Assembly: GCA_007693435.1 (NCBI GenBank)
Contig: REDO01000050.1
Location: forward strand, 1 to 53,589
Direction: 5' to 3'
DNA from: Salinarimonadaceae bacterium
GTDB lineage: Bacteria; Pseudomonadota; Alphaproteobacteria; Rhizobiales; Beijerinckiaceae
DNA length: 53,589 bases
Shown here one piece after another: positions 16,686 through 24,714 of the stretch. Both the position numbers and the translations under genes were made by a program. The notes under the pieces are model-generated. The model did not search any database. It saw nothing but the letters and a program-made list of their open reading frames with translations, and was not told the DNA's origin. Numbering within the stretch: the stretch's first letter is position 1; each line of letters begins with the position of its first letter.

Positions 16686-17297
16686 TCAGCTGCGCTCGCT
16701 GAAGACGATGCGCACCAGATCCGCGGTGTTGCGGGCGCCGAGCTTCTCCATGATGCGGGCGCGATGCACCTCGATGGTGCGCGGGCTGATCCCGAGCGCG
16801 CGGCCGGCCTCCTTGTTGGAGGAGCCGTGCGCGATCTGCGACAGCACGTCCTTTTCGCGCGGCGTGAGCAGCTCGACGCCGGTGAAATGCAGGGTGTCGC
16901 GTTCGCCGCCCGCCTCGCGCTTGCGCGCCGCGGCCACCGCGTCGCGCACCCGGGAAATGACCTCGTCGGCGTCGAAGGGCTTTTCGAGGAAATCGTGGGC
17001 CCCGTTCTTGATGGCGGCGACCGCCATCGGGATGTCGCCCTGCCCGGAGATGATGAAGACGGGCGTGGCGAAGGAATGGCCGCCCAGCGCCTCGAGGACC
17101 GCGAGCCCCGAACGGCCCGGCATATGCACGTCGAGGATCACGCAGTCGAATTTCTGACGCCTGGCCTCGATCAGGAAAGTGTCGCCGTCCGGAAAGGGGC
17201 GCGCGCGCCAGCCCTCGATTTCGAAGATCGTCGCGAGCGAATCACGAACCGGCGGGTCGTCGTCGACGACCGCGATGTCGAGAACCTCGTTGGTCAT
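16686..17297 (-). CDS. fixJ: FixJ-type response regulator
   Basis: A 203-residue two-component regulator. The receiver domain (about residues 5–120) has the acidic pocket VVDDD, phospho-acceptor D in CVILDVHMPG (about 55), Thr/Ser switch FIISGQGD and Lys in FLEKPFDADE. The C-terminal LuxR-type helix-turn-helix reads LTPREKDVLSQIAHGSSNKE and LGISPRTIEVHRARIMEKL. In rhizobia FixJ activates fixK and microaerobic genes when FixL senses low oxygen. The ATG overlaps the FixL stop by 4 bases (ATGA), so the two are translationally coupled. No fixK is in the window. Confidence 0.9.
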   Translation of the reverse strand: MTNEVLDIAVVDDDPPVRDSLATIFEIEGWRARPFPDGDTFLIEARRQKFDCVILDVHMPGRSGLAVLEALGGHSFATPVFIISGQGDIPMAVAAIKNGAHDFLEKPFDADEVISRVRDAVAAARKREAGGERDTLHFTGVELLTPREKDVLSQIAHGSSNKEAGRALGISPRTIEVHRARIMEKLGARNTADLVRIVFSERS

Positions 17298-18559
17298 CGC
17301 TGGGGAGCTCCTGATTGCGGAACCATTGGCGGATCCGCCTGGCCGGCGGCGGGATCGGGGGTCGGCAGGGGAAGCCGTATCATGAATTTCGCGCCTCGTC
17401 CCTCGCCGCCGGGATAGACGGTGAGGTCGCCGCCATGGGTCTGGGCGATGGTGCGCGAGATGGCGAGGCCGAGCCCCATGCCGTTGCGCTTGCCGGTCTT
17501 GAAGGCCTGGAAGAGGTTCTCGCGCCGCTCGTCCGGGATGCCGGGACCGTTGTCGGAAACGGTCAGCGCGACGTTGCGCGCGTCGCATGCCGTGGAGATG
17601 TCTATCCGCCCGCCCTTAACCTCGCGCACCACCTCATAGGCGTTGCGCACGAGATTGACGACGATCTGCTGGATCTGCACGGGATCGACCTCGACCTCGG
17701 GAAGCTCCGGATGATAGTCCCGCGCGACGATGACGCCCCGGTCCTGTCCGAGCATCGTCAGGTCCACCGCGTCGTCGACGATGGCGTTGAGGCTGATCAG
17801 CCTGCGCTCCGGCGCGCGCTTCTCGACGAGCGAGCGGATGCGCTGGATGATCTGGCCGGCGCGCTGGGCTTCGTTGCGCGCCTTGTCGAGGATCGTGCGG
17901 GCGCGATCGTCGGATTGCGGCGTATGTCCGGCCTCGCGAGCCCTGTCGAATTCCCGCGCCACCGCCTGCAGGTAGAGCATGATCGCCGTGAGCGGCTGGT
18001 TGAGTTCATGGGCGAGCACGGAGCCCATCTCGTCGAGCGCCGAAACACGGGCGAGCCGGATCAGGTCGGCCTGCAGGTCGTTGAGACGCTGTTCAGCCTC
18101 CTTGCGCGCCGTCAGGTCGCGCAGGATGCCGACGAATTGCCGCTCTCCGGGCGTGCGCGCCTCTCCGACGGAGAGCTCCACGGGGAAGACCCGGCCGTCG
18201 CGGGCGCGCGCGCTGACCTCGCGCCCGATGCCGATGATCCGCGCCTCGCCCGTGCGGATATAGTTCGAGAGATAGGAATCGTGGGTGCGGGCGTGGTCCA
18301 TGTCCATCAACATGGAGACGTTTTGTCCGATCGCCTCTTCCGCCGTGTACCCGAACAGGCGCTGGCACGCGTTATTGTAGAGTAGGATCCGGCCATGGTC
18401 GTCGATGACGATGATTCCATCGACCGCAGTGTCCAGAACGCCGAAGAGGCGCGCCTGCGAAACCATTCCCGCGTCGTCCGAACCGCTTTGATCCGCCCTC
18501 ACCCGCATGACGCCCCCGGGACGCTCGTCATCCTGTCCGGTTTTTGACATTTGAATCAT
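17294..18559 (-). CDS. fixL: FixL-type PAS sensor histidine kinase, probably haem-binding
   Basis: A 421-residue soluble kinase. The PAS domain (about 35–150) contains RTHDSYLSNYIRTG and IIGIGREVSARARDG. The His and Arg here match the haem-ligand His and oxygen-sensing Arg of FixL haem-PAS domains. The HisKA domain has phospho-acceptor His in LAHELNQPLTAIM (about 187). The HATPase domain shows NLVRNAYE (N box), SDNGPGI (G1) and GMGLGLAI (G2). No transmembrane segment is visible, unlike Sinorhizobium FixL but like Bradyrhizobium's. Two ATGs (18559, 18550) are possible. It lies 51 bases downstream of an aminotransferase gene on the same strand. Confidence 0.88.
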   Translation of the reverse strand: MIQMSKTGQDDERPGGVMRVRADQSGSDDAGMVSQARLFGVLDTAVDGIIVIDDHGRILLYNNACQRLFGYTAEEAIGQNVSMLMDMDHARTHDSYLSNYIRTGEARIIGIGREVSARARDGRVFPVELSVGEARTPGERQFVGILRDLTARKEAEQRLNDLQADLIRLARVSALDEMGSVLAHELNQPLTAIMLYLQAVAREFDRAREAGHTPQSDDRARTILDKARNEAQRAGQIIQRIRSLVEKRAPERRLISLNAIVDDAVDLTMLGQDRGVIVARDYHPELPEVEVDPVQIQQIVVNLVRNAYEVVREVKGGRIDISTACDARNVALTVSDNGPGIPDERRENLFQAFKTGKRNGMGLGLAISRTIAQTHGGDLTVYPGGEGRGAKFMIRLPLPTPDPAAGQADPPMVPQSGAPQR

Positions 18560-18610
18560 TCTAGTCGGCGGGTTCTCGCGAAGGCAAGCAAAGGGCGGCG
18601 AGGCGCCGTC

Positions 18611-19804
18611 TCATGCAGCCGCACCGGCGATCTCCGTGAGCACGGGCTCGAGCCGCCGCATAGTCTCCTCAAGATCCTCCGCCTTGCGGGCGAAGCACAG
18701 GCGCAGGCAGTCGCGCGCATTGTCGCCGAAGGCGCCGCCGGGGGCGAGGCCGACGCCCGCCTCGTCGATCAGCCGGAAGGCGGTCGCGCGCGCGTCGCGT
18801 CCGGGCAGGGCGAAGAAGGCGTAGAGGGCGCCCGGCGGCTTCGGCGCGACGAGCCCCGGGATCCCGGCGAGCGCGTCATAGACGATCTCGCGGCCGCGCC
18901 GTGCGCGCGCGATCTGGTGGGCGACGAAGCTCTCGCCGTGTTCGAGCGCCGTGATCGCCGCGCGCTGCACGAAGACGGGGACGCCCGACGAGGAGTACTG
19001 CACGAGGTTCTCGATCGTCTGCCCCAAAGCCGCCGGCGCTTCTATCCAGCCGATCCGCCAACCGGTCATCGCCCAGTTCTTCGACATCGTCTGACAATAG
19101 AGGATGAGGTCGTCATCCTGCGCGTAGTCGTGGAAGGAGGGCGCGCGTCCGTCGATCGCGATCGCGTCGTCATAGACGTAACGGCCGTAGATCTCGTCGG
19201 CGATGATCCAGAGCCCCTTGTCGCGCGCGAGTTCGAGCACCGCGCGCAGCTCCTCGCCGGTCGCGGTCCAGCCTGTCGGATTGGAGGGCGAATTGATCAC
19301 GATGGCGCGGGTGCGCTTCGTCACCGCACGCGCGATTTCGTTCGCGTCGAAGCGCCAGCCCAGCTCGGAAAGCGTCATCGGAACCTCGACGACGCGGGCG
19401 CCCGCCACGCCCAGCGCGCCGGCGAAATTCGGCCATGCGGGGGTGGGCACGATCACCTCGTCGCCTTCGCCGGAGGCGAGGCGCGCAGCGATCTGCATCG
19501 CGTGCATGCCGCCGATCGTCACCGTGAACCGGTCCGGCGAGAAGCTGCGGCCGTAGACGCGGCCCATATAGGCGGCGATGGCGGCGCGCAGCTCCGGAAT
19601 GCCGCGCTGCCAGGTGTAGAAGGTCTCGCCGGCGGCGAGCGAGCGCGTCGCCGCCTCGGCGATGAAGGCGGGCGTCGAGAGATCGCCCTCTCCGACCCAG
19701 AGCGGGATCAGGCCAGGCTTGAGGCGGCCGTAATCGACGACTTCGACGATGCCGCTGACCTTGGTTTGCGCCGCCTCCGGGCGGATGGGGAACGACGGAT
19801 TCAT
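18611..19804 (-). CDS. Class I/II pyridoxal-phosphate aminotransferase
   Basis: A 397-residue fold-type I aminotransferase. The cofactor-binding blocks are present: INSPSNPTGWTAT (about 170–182), IIADEIYGRYVYD (Asp and Tyr, about 199–211), SKNWAMTGWRIGW with Schiff-base Lys (about 238), and the C-terminal substrate-carboxylate Arg in CLRLCFARK. It belongs to the aspartate-aminotransferase-like subgroup, but the substrate is not evident. It is the third gene of a minus-strand cassette after RidA and a creatininase-like hydrolase, with only 35 bases between it and the latter, which suggests a shared catabolic or salvage pathway. Confidence 0.88.
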   Translation of the reverse strand: MNPSFPIRPEAAQTKVSGIVEVVDYGRLKPGLIPLWVGEGDLSTPAFIAEAATRSLAAGETFYTWQRGIPELRAAIAAYMGRVYGRSFSPDRFTVTIGGMHAMQIAARLASGEGDEVIVPTPAWPNFAGALGVAGARVVEVPMTLSELGWRFDANEIARAVTKRTRAIVINSPSNPTGWTATGEELRAVLELARDKGLWIIADEIYGRYVYDDAIAIDGRAPSFHDYAQDDDLILYCQTMSKNWAMTGWRIGWIEAPAALGQTIENLVQYSSSGVPVFVQRAAITALEHGESFVAHQIARARRGREIVYDALAGIPGLVAPKPPGALYAFFALPGRDARATAFRLIDEAGVGLAPGGAFGDNARDCLRLCFARKAEDLEETMRRLEPVLTEIAGAAA

Positions 19805-19839
19805 GCAAGGGTGCTCGCTGTTTTTTCGGGCGCGCTCGT

Positions 19840-20655
19840 TCAGGAGTCGCGATTGGCCTGCGCCTCGCCGGAGCGGACGTCAAGGGAGAAGCGATCCACC
19901 TCCATCAGCAATTCGACGAATGCGCGCGCGCCGTGATCGGCGCAGGCCTTGCCCTTCTCCCCGGTCGCGGCGGAGGCGTCCCCCATGGCGCCGGCGGGGT
20001 GGAGATCCTGCGCCATCCAGCCGAAGCCGGCGGGCTGGATGGCGGAGAGATGTTTGAATTCGCGCGCCATCGCGACGGTGCGCGGGACGAAATTCTCCGC
20101 CTTCTCCATGCGTACGAGATCGGGCGCGAAGGCGCGCATGAGCGAGGTCTCGATCTCGCCGCCATGGACGCCGTGGCGCATCTCGTCCGCGCCGAAGAGC
20201 CCCTCCGGATAGCCGAGCCTGTGCCAGGCGGTGGCGACGCACAGCATGCCGAGCCGCACGCGCAGATCCCGCGCCACGATGTCGATGACGGGAATATTGC
20301 CGCCATGGGAATTAACGATGACGAGCTTGCGGCAGCCTGCCCGGAACACGCTCTCGCCGATCTCGCGCCACGCGGCGATCGCGGTCTCGGCGGTGAGCGT
20401 CAGCGTTCCCGGGAAAGCGAGATGCTCGTTCGACTTGCCGACGGCCTGCACCGGCAGGAAGAGCGCGTCGAGCGCGTCCGGGACGAGCGGGCGGACCCGG
20501 TCGAGATAGCCCTGCGCGATCAGCGTATCGACGCCCACGGGAAGATGCGGCCCGTGCTGCTCGATCGCGGCGACGGGCAGCACGGCGATCGCGCGGCCCA
20601 TGTCGCGGGTCGCGAAATCGAGCGTCGAGAGGGAGAGCCAGTCTGTGGCGGGCAT
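19840..20655 (-). CDS. Creatininase-family amidohydrolase
   Basis: A 271-residue metal-dependent hydrolase of the creatininase fold. Metal and active-site blocks are AAIEQHGPHLPVGVDT (about 29–44; Glu, His, Asp), KLVIVNSHGGN (about 110–120) and HGVHGGEIETS (about 160–170). The family includes creatinine amidohydrolase, the Fe-dependent formamide hydrolase ArfB and MftE peptidase, so it cleaves a C–N bond, but the substrate is not deducible. It lies between RidA (43 bases upstream) and an aminotransferase on the same strand. Confidence 0.87.
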   Translation of the reverse strand: MPATDWLSLSTLDFATRDMGRAIAVLPVAAIEQHGPHLPVGVDTLIAQGYLDRVRPLVPDALDALFLPVQAVGKSNEHLAFPGTLTLTAETAIAAWREIGESVFRAGCRKLVIVNSHGGNIPVIDIVARDLRVRLGMLCVATAWHRLGYPEGLFGADEMRHGVHGGEIETSLMRAFAPDLVRMEKAENFVPRTVAMAREFKHLSAIQPAGFGWMAQDLHPAGAMGDASAATGEKGKACADHGARAFVELLMEVDRFSLDVRSGEAQANRDS

Positions 20656-20698
20656 GGGCGCTTTCCGTTCCGGAGGCGTCGCGAGCGGAGGTGGGCCC

Positions 20699-21085
20699 TC
20701 AATCGATCTTCGCCGCGATCACCTCGACTTCGATCTTGAACGCCTCGCGGGCGAAGCCGGAGACGATGACGAGGGTCGATGCGGGAGGCGGCGAGGACAC
20801 ATAGCGGTCGCGCGCAGCCATGTAGGGGCGCAGATGCTCGCGCGCGGTGACGAAGGCGTTGATGCGCACGATGTCGGCGTAATCCATGTCGGCGCTCTTC
20901 AGCACCTCGCCGATGGAGCGGAAGCACAGGTCCGCCTGCTCGCCGACGTCGTCCGGAACGTGGTCATCGCCGGTGATCCCGAGCTGGCCCGAGGCGAAGA
21001 GCAGCCGCGCTCCGGGCGGGACCTCGACGGCATGCGCGTAATTCGCGAAAGGGGCGCGGATCGTCTCGGGCGTATGGGCGCGCAT
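20699..21085 (-). CDS. RidA family enamine/imine deaminase
   Basis: A 128-residue protein of the RidA/YjgF/Rid family. Blocks seen are ARLLFASGQLGITGDDHVP (about 24–42), DIVRINAFVTAREHL (about 77–91) and RYVSSPPPASTLVIV (about 99–113). Archetypal RidA uses an Arg in a C-terminal R-N/C-x-x-x motif to hydrolyse 2-aminoacrylate. Here that region is SPPPASTLVIV with no Arg in the usual place, so it is probably one of the Rid1–7 relatives with a pathway-specific substrate. It is first in a three-gene minus-strand cassette, divergent from a THI5-like binding protein. Confidence 0.85.
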   Translation of the reverse strand: MRAHTPETIRAPFANYAHAVEVPPGARLLFASGQLGITGDDHVPDDVGEQADLCFRSIGEVLKSADMDYADIVRINAFVTAREHLRPYMAARDRYVSSPPPASTLVIVSGFAREAFKIEVEVIAAKID

Positions 21086-21265
21086 CGCACTCTTTCAATC
21101 GGCCGTGATTCATCCCAAGAATAGGCCGACATGTGCGGCGCACAAGCGGAATCGCTGCGGCGCCGGCATGAAGCTTGCCAAGCGGGTGTTGGATCTGCAA
21201 CGCAGGTCCGCTCACGTTTCGCAACGCTCAGTTTCGTGGCAGGGATGCCCAGAAGGATTGCAAGA

Positions 21266-22288
21266 ATGAAGCCTATTTCTCGCGCGGCTGGCGCCGCTTT
21301 CACCATCGCTCTAGCCGCCTGCGCCTCCGTGGCCGGAGCCGCGGCGCAGGATCTCGTTCCGATCCGCTTCGGGACGAACTGGGTAGCGCAGGCCGAGCAC
21401 GGCGGCTATTACCAGGCCGTCGTCGACGGGACCTACGCGGCCTGCGGGCTCGACGTCGAGATCGTGCCGGGTGGGCCGCAGGCCAACAACCGCATGCTCC
21501 TGCCCGTCGGCCGCATCGATTTCTACATGGGCGGCAACCTGGTCCAGGCCTTCTCCGCGATTCAGCAGGACATTCCGACGATGGTCGTCGCTGCGAGTTT
21601 CCAGAAGGATCCCCAGATCCTGATGTCGCATCCCGGACAGGGCTTCGACACCTTCGAATCGCTGAAGGATTCCGACGACATCCTCATCGGCCGCGAGGGC
21701 CTCGCGACCTTCTACCAGTGGCTGCGCGTCGCCCACGGATTTTCCGAGGAGAAGGTGAGGCCCTACACCTTCAGCCCGGCGCCTTTCATCATTAATCCGC
21801 GCGCGGTGCAGCAGGGCTATCTCACCTCCGAGCCCTTCGCGGTCGAGACGGAGGCGGGCTTCACGCCCAACGTCTTCCTCCTGGCCGATCAGGGCTTCGC
21901 CACCTACGCGACGACGATCGAGACGCGCCGCGAGCTCGTCGAGACGCAGCCCGAGGTCGTCCAGTGCTTCGTCGATGGTTCGGCGATCGGCTGGTACAAC
22001 TACCTCTACGGCGACAACGCCGCCGCGAACGAGATGATCAAGCGCGACAACCCCGAAATGACCGACGACAAGCTCGCCTATTCCCTCGAGAAACTGAAGG
22101 AATACGGCATCGTCGATTCGGGCGACACGCTGACGCTCGGCATTGGCGCGATGACACACGAGCGCTTCGAGAGCTTCTTCGAGCAGATGGTCGAGGCCGG
22201 GCTGTTCGCCGCCGATCTCGACTACCGCCAGGCCTACACGCTCGACTTCGTGAACAAGGGCGTGGGGCTCGAACTGCGACCGCAGTGA
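21266..22288 (+). CDS. NMT1/THI5-like ABC transporter substrate-binding protein
   Basis: A 340-residue periplasmic binding protein with a Sec signal peptide (MKPISRAAGAAFTIALAACA, then GAAAQD). A cysteine inside the hydrophobic core (ACAS) could be a lipobox. The mature part has IRFGTNWVAQAEHGGYYQAV, followed by MGGNLVQAFSAIQQDIPTM, typical of the THI5/NMT1 family that binds pyrimidine or other small N-heterocycles and related ligands. No permease or ATPase gene is adjacent. It begins divergently from the RidA/creatininase/aminotransferase cassette with a 180-base shared upstream region. The ATG at 21266 is chosen because the signal peptide begins there. Confidence 0.85.
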   Translation: MKPISRAAGAAFTIALAACASVAGAAAQDLVPIRFGTNWVAQAEHGGYYQAVVDGTYAACGLDVEIVPGGPQANNRMLLPVGRIDFYMGGNLVQAFSAIQQDIPTMVVAASFQKDPQILMSHPGQGFDTFESLKDSDDILIGREGLATFYQWLRVAHGFSEEKVRPYTFSPAPFIINPRAVQQGYLTSEPFAVETEAGFTPNVFLLADQGFATYATTIETRRELVETQPEVVQCFVDGSAIGWYNYLYGDNAAANEMIKRDNPEMTDDKLAYSLEKLKEYGIVDSGDTLTLGIGAMTHERFESFFEQMVEAGLFAADLDYRQAYTLDFVNKGVGLELRPQ

Positions 22289-22377
22289 GTGATGGTCCGG
22301 ACCGACAGCCCATGAACGGGCTTTCGGGACTACCGCCGGCGAGCGGGGCGCGCAGTCTCGTCGAGCTCGCGTAAGAC

Positions 22378-22406
22378 GTTGCGACGGCCGTCCAGCCCGT
22401 CGCAAC
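22378..22406. terminator. Hairpin between binding-protein gene and EAL gene
   Basis: A perfect 10-bp stem (22378–22387 with 22397–22406) with a 9-base loop sits in the 140-base gap between two convergent genes. T-tracts are absent on both sides, so it may act as a bidirectional 3' end or a Rho-assisted site. Confidence 0.5.
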
Positions 22407-22428
22407 CCGCATCTACACTATCTTGGAC

Positions 22429-23160
22429 TTACTTGGCCCCGCCGGAAGCGGCTGCGAAGAACTCGTCGGACACCGCGACATCGATCGTCACCGGCCGCCC
22501 GAGCCGGTACCCTTGGCCTTTGGCTACGCCAAGAAGCTTCAGGGTCTGCAACTCGGCGTCCGTCTCGATGCCCTCGGCGAGTATCTGGCAGCCTGTCTCG
22601 CGGGCATAGAAGATGAGGGCGGAGGCGAGGGCCCGCCGGGCGGGATCGCTGTCCACATTGCGTGTCAGCGCCATATCGAGCTTGATGATGTCGGGCCGCA
22701 GGCGGACGATGTGCTGCAGCCCGGCATAGCCGGCGCCGGCGTCGTCGATCGCAAGTCGAACGCCCTGCGCCCGATACGCACTCAGTTTTGCCAGCAGCCC
22801 CTCATAATCATCGACGGCGCCATGTTCGGTGAGCTCGATGACGAGACGGTCGGGATCGAACCCGGCGATGGCGCGTTCGAAATCCGGCGCCATGAGCGCG
22901 TCGGCGGAAACGTTGACCGTCAGGTAGATATGGTTCGGAAAACGTCCGGCGTGAGCCAGAGCCGCCTCGATGGCCGCCAGCTCCAGCGGAACGCCGAGGC
23001 CCAGCTCGGTCGCCTCGGCGAACCATTTGTCCGGCGACCGGCGAGGCTCCTGGGCGAAGCGCGCGAGGCACTCAAACCCGAGGGGCTGGTCGTGAACGAA
23101 GTCCCAGATGGGCTGGACGTGGATGTCGAACGCCCGGTCGTCGATGATCTGCGCGATCAC
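22429..23160 (-). CDS. EAL domain protein (c-di-GMP phosphodiesterase), C-terminal part of an amber-split GAF–EAL gene
   Basis: A 243-residue EAL domain starting at a GTG. Signature residues are kept: ECLARF for EAL (Glu present), Asn in TVNVSAD, Glu in IELTEHG, DD in LAIDDAGAGYAGL, Lys in IIKLDMAL, Glu in ILAEGIET and Gln in GQGYRLGRP. It is therefore likely to hydrolyse c-di-GMP to pGpG if made. It is in the same reading frame as the upstream GAF gene, which ends at a TAG (23200–23202). The 13 codons between the stop and the GTG read as a continuous linker (DRQINRERETRRA). The GTG has no evident Shine-Dalgarno, so the split form is probably a nonsense mutation of one gene. Confidence 0.75.
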   Translation of the reverse strand: MIAQIIDDRAFDIHVQPIWDFVHDQPLGFECLARFAQEPRRSPDKWFAEATELGLGVPLELAAIEAALAHAGRFPNHIYLTVNVSADALMAPDFERAIAGFDPDRLVIELTEHGAVDDYEGLLAKLSAYRAQGVRLAIDDAGAGYAGLQHIVRLRPDIIKLDMALTRNVDSDPARRALASALIFYARETGCQILAEGIETDAELQTLKLLGVAKGQGYRLGRPVTIDVAVSDEFFAAASGGAK

Positions 23161-23199
23161 GGCGCGCCGGGTTTCGCGTTCCCGGTTGATCTGGCGATC

Positions 23200-23688
23200 C
23201 TAGTCGATCTGCTGGGCCGCGATGTCGGCGAAGGCGCGCATCACCTGAAGGTCCCGGTCGTTCAGCGTGCGGTTGGTCGACGGACTGAGGCAGCAGAACA
23301 TGCCGTAGACGGACCCGTCCGAGAGCTTCAGCGGCACGCTGACATGGGCCCCGATCGGCACGGCCTGCGTGATCGGCATGGCGGCGGCCAGCGGTATGGC
23401 CGAGGTATCGGGGATCAGTTCCGGCAGGCGTCCTGCGAGGATGTGGCGGCAATACACGTCGTCGAGCGAGCGTCTGTCGCCCGGCTTGATCAGCGCCTCG
23501 AGTCCGGGAGCGTCGACGGCCCGGTAGACCGAGTCATTGCCGACGAACTCCGAGACATAGGCGACCTCCATGCCCAGATGCTGGCGCACGGACTGAAGGA
23601 CGCGATCGATCATGGTCGCGTCGGGACGGTCGGCGGCATTCGTGCTGTCGGAAAGTGCAGTGTTGGAAAGGCAGTCGAGGAGCGCCAT
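23200..23688 (-). CDS. GAF domain protein, N-terminal part of an amber-split GAF–EAL gene
   Basis: A 162-residue product made almost entirely of one GAF sensory domain: VAYVSEFVGNDSVYRAVD, VYCRHILAGRLPELIPDTSA, GAHVSVPLKLSDGSVYGMFC and CCLSPSTNRTLNDRDLQVM. GAF domains of this kind usually precede EAL or GGDEF modules and bind small ligands or sense redox state. Translation ends at a TAG after ADIAAQQID, but the frame continues directly into a complete EAL domain. Start chosen: ATG 23688, before MALLDCLSN. An ATG at 23793 gives 35 more residues. Without the stop, the gene 22429–23688 would encode about 419 residues. Confidence 0.72.
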   Translation of the reverse strand: MALLDCLSNTALSDSTNAADRPDATMIDRVLQSVRQHLGMEVAYVSEFVGNDSVYRAVDAPGLEALIKPGDRRSLDDVYCRHILAGRLPELIPDTSAIPLAAAMPITQAVPIGAHVSVPLKLSDGSVYGMFCCLSPSTNRTLNDRDLQVMRAFADIAAQQID

Positions 23689-24130
23689 GGGGGGAGGTCT
23701 TTCTTCGGCTGGTGGGAGCCCAGCAGATCCAGCCTGATGCAGTTCTTCTAAGAAGCGGTAAATTCGAGCAACATTGACCCGCTCGTAAGTCATTTCAGGC
23801 CGGAATCGAGCTGATCGCCGCCTGGCGCGATGAGCGCTCATACACTTGATCGAATGCTGGCCGAACGCGCGCCAGCGCGTTTTCCGATGGAAACTTGTTC
23901 GTCTGCCTGCTCCTGATGGCCGCAACTTCCCGGGATTCGCCCCCTCCGGCGAACCAGGGCGGTTCATCAGGATATTTCTCGAGGATTTCATGCTGCGCCA
24001 ATTCCAGACCTGGAGCATCCTTGTCAGCTATCCGGATAACGCTCCGGAAAGTTTTTTCCGCTAAATCTCATTTTTCTAATCCGGGGCCGCGCGTTTGCAG
24101 CGTCGGCCGGATCAGTAAAGGGACAGCAGG
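23689..24130. other. Intergenic stretch between GAF–EAL gene and TadE-like genes
   Basis: About 440 bases with no convincing gene. It is less GC-rich than its surroundings, especially at 24030–24100, where a weak hairpin CGGAAA-GTTT-TTTCCG and T-rich runs occur. It probably contains the divergent promoters for the GAF–EAL gene and the TadE pair. The GAF frame stays open here as far as 24018, but the codons do not resemble a domain. Confidence 0.5.
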
Positions 24131-24706
24131 ATGAGCGAGCCCATCGCAGACGGCCGCAAAATTCGGCGGCGCGGTTTGATCCGTTTCTTCCTAAAGAAGA
24201 ATGACGGCGCGACGGCGGTCGAATTCGCGCTTGTGGCGTTGCCGTTCTTCGCCATTGTTTTCGCCATCATCGAGACGGCGCTGATCTTCTGGACGACGCA
24301 GGCGCTCGAGAACTCCGTCTCCGACGCGTCGCGTCGCATCTATACCGGACAGTTCCAGCAGCAATCCGACGGTCGCAGCTCCGCCGAACTGGCGGAAGCG
24401 TTCCGCGACGATATCTGCAGCGGGATCGTCGCGTTGTTCGATTGCGACGGCGCGCTCGCCATCGATATCCGCGCCTTTCCCGATTTCCCGAACGCGACTC
24501 TCGAACCGCCCGTGAAGGACGGCAATTTCGACGCTTCCGATTTCGGCTACGAGGCGACTGGACCCGACGATATCGTCGTGGTGCGCGCAGCGCTCGCCTA
24601 TCCGGTGCTGCTGGCCATCATGAACCCTTCCCAGATCAATCTGAACAACCGTCGCCGTCTGGTCATGGCTACGGCCGCCTTCCGCAACGAACCCTTCCCC
24701 AATTGA
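24131..24706 (+). CDS. TadE-like pilus assembly/pseudopilin protein
   Basis: A 191-residue protein with a TadE-like N-terminus. A short basic cytoplasmic leader is followed by NDGATAVEFALVALPFFAIVF (about 24–44), where the G-A-TAVEFAL context and the Glu match prepilin-peptidase-processed TadE/TadF pseudopilins. The rest would be extracytoplasmic and has a pair of cysteines (DDICSGIVALFDCDG). It is followed 8 bases later by a second TadE-like gene. No tadA, tadB, tadC or prepilin peptidase is in the window, so the secretion machine must be elsewhere. The ATG has AGCAGG upstream. Confidence 0.82.
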   Translation: MSEPIADGRKIRRRGLIRFFLKKNDGATAVEFALVALPFFAIVFAIIETALIFWTTQALENSVSDASRRIYTGQFQQQSDGRSSAELAEAFRDDICSGIVALFDCDGALAIDIRAFPDFPNATLEPPVKDGNFDASDFGYEATGPDDIVVVRAALAYPVLLAIMNPSQINLNNRRRLVMATAAFRNEPFPN

Positions 24707-24714
24707 GGCCGACG

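Noticed and set aside
18551-19936. A 461-codon plus-strand frame opposite the aminotransferase
   Set aside because: It is antisense to a clear PLP enzyme, its composition is typical of GC-rich shadow frames, and no domain is visible.
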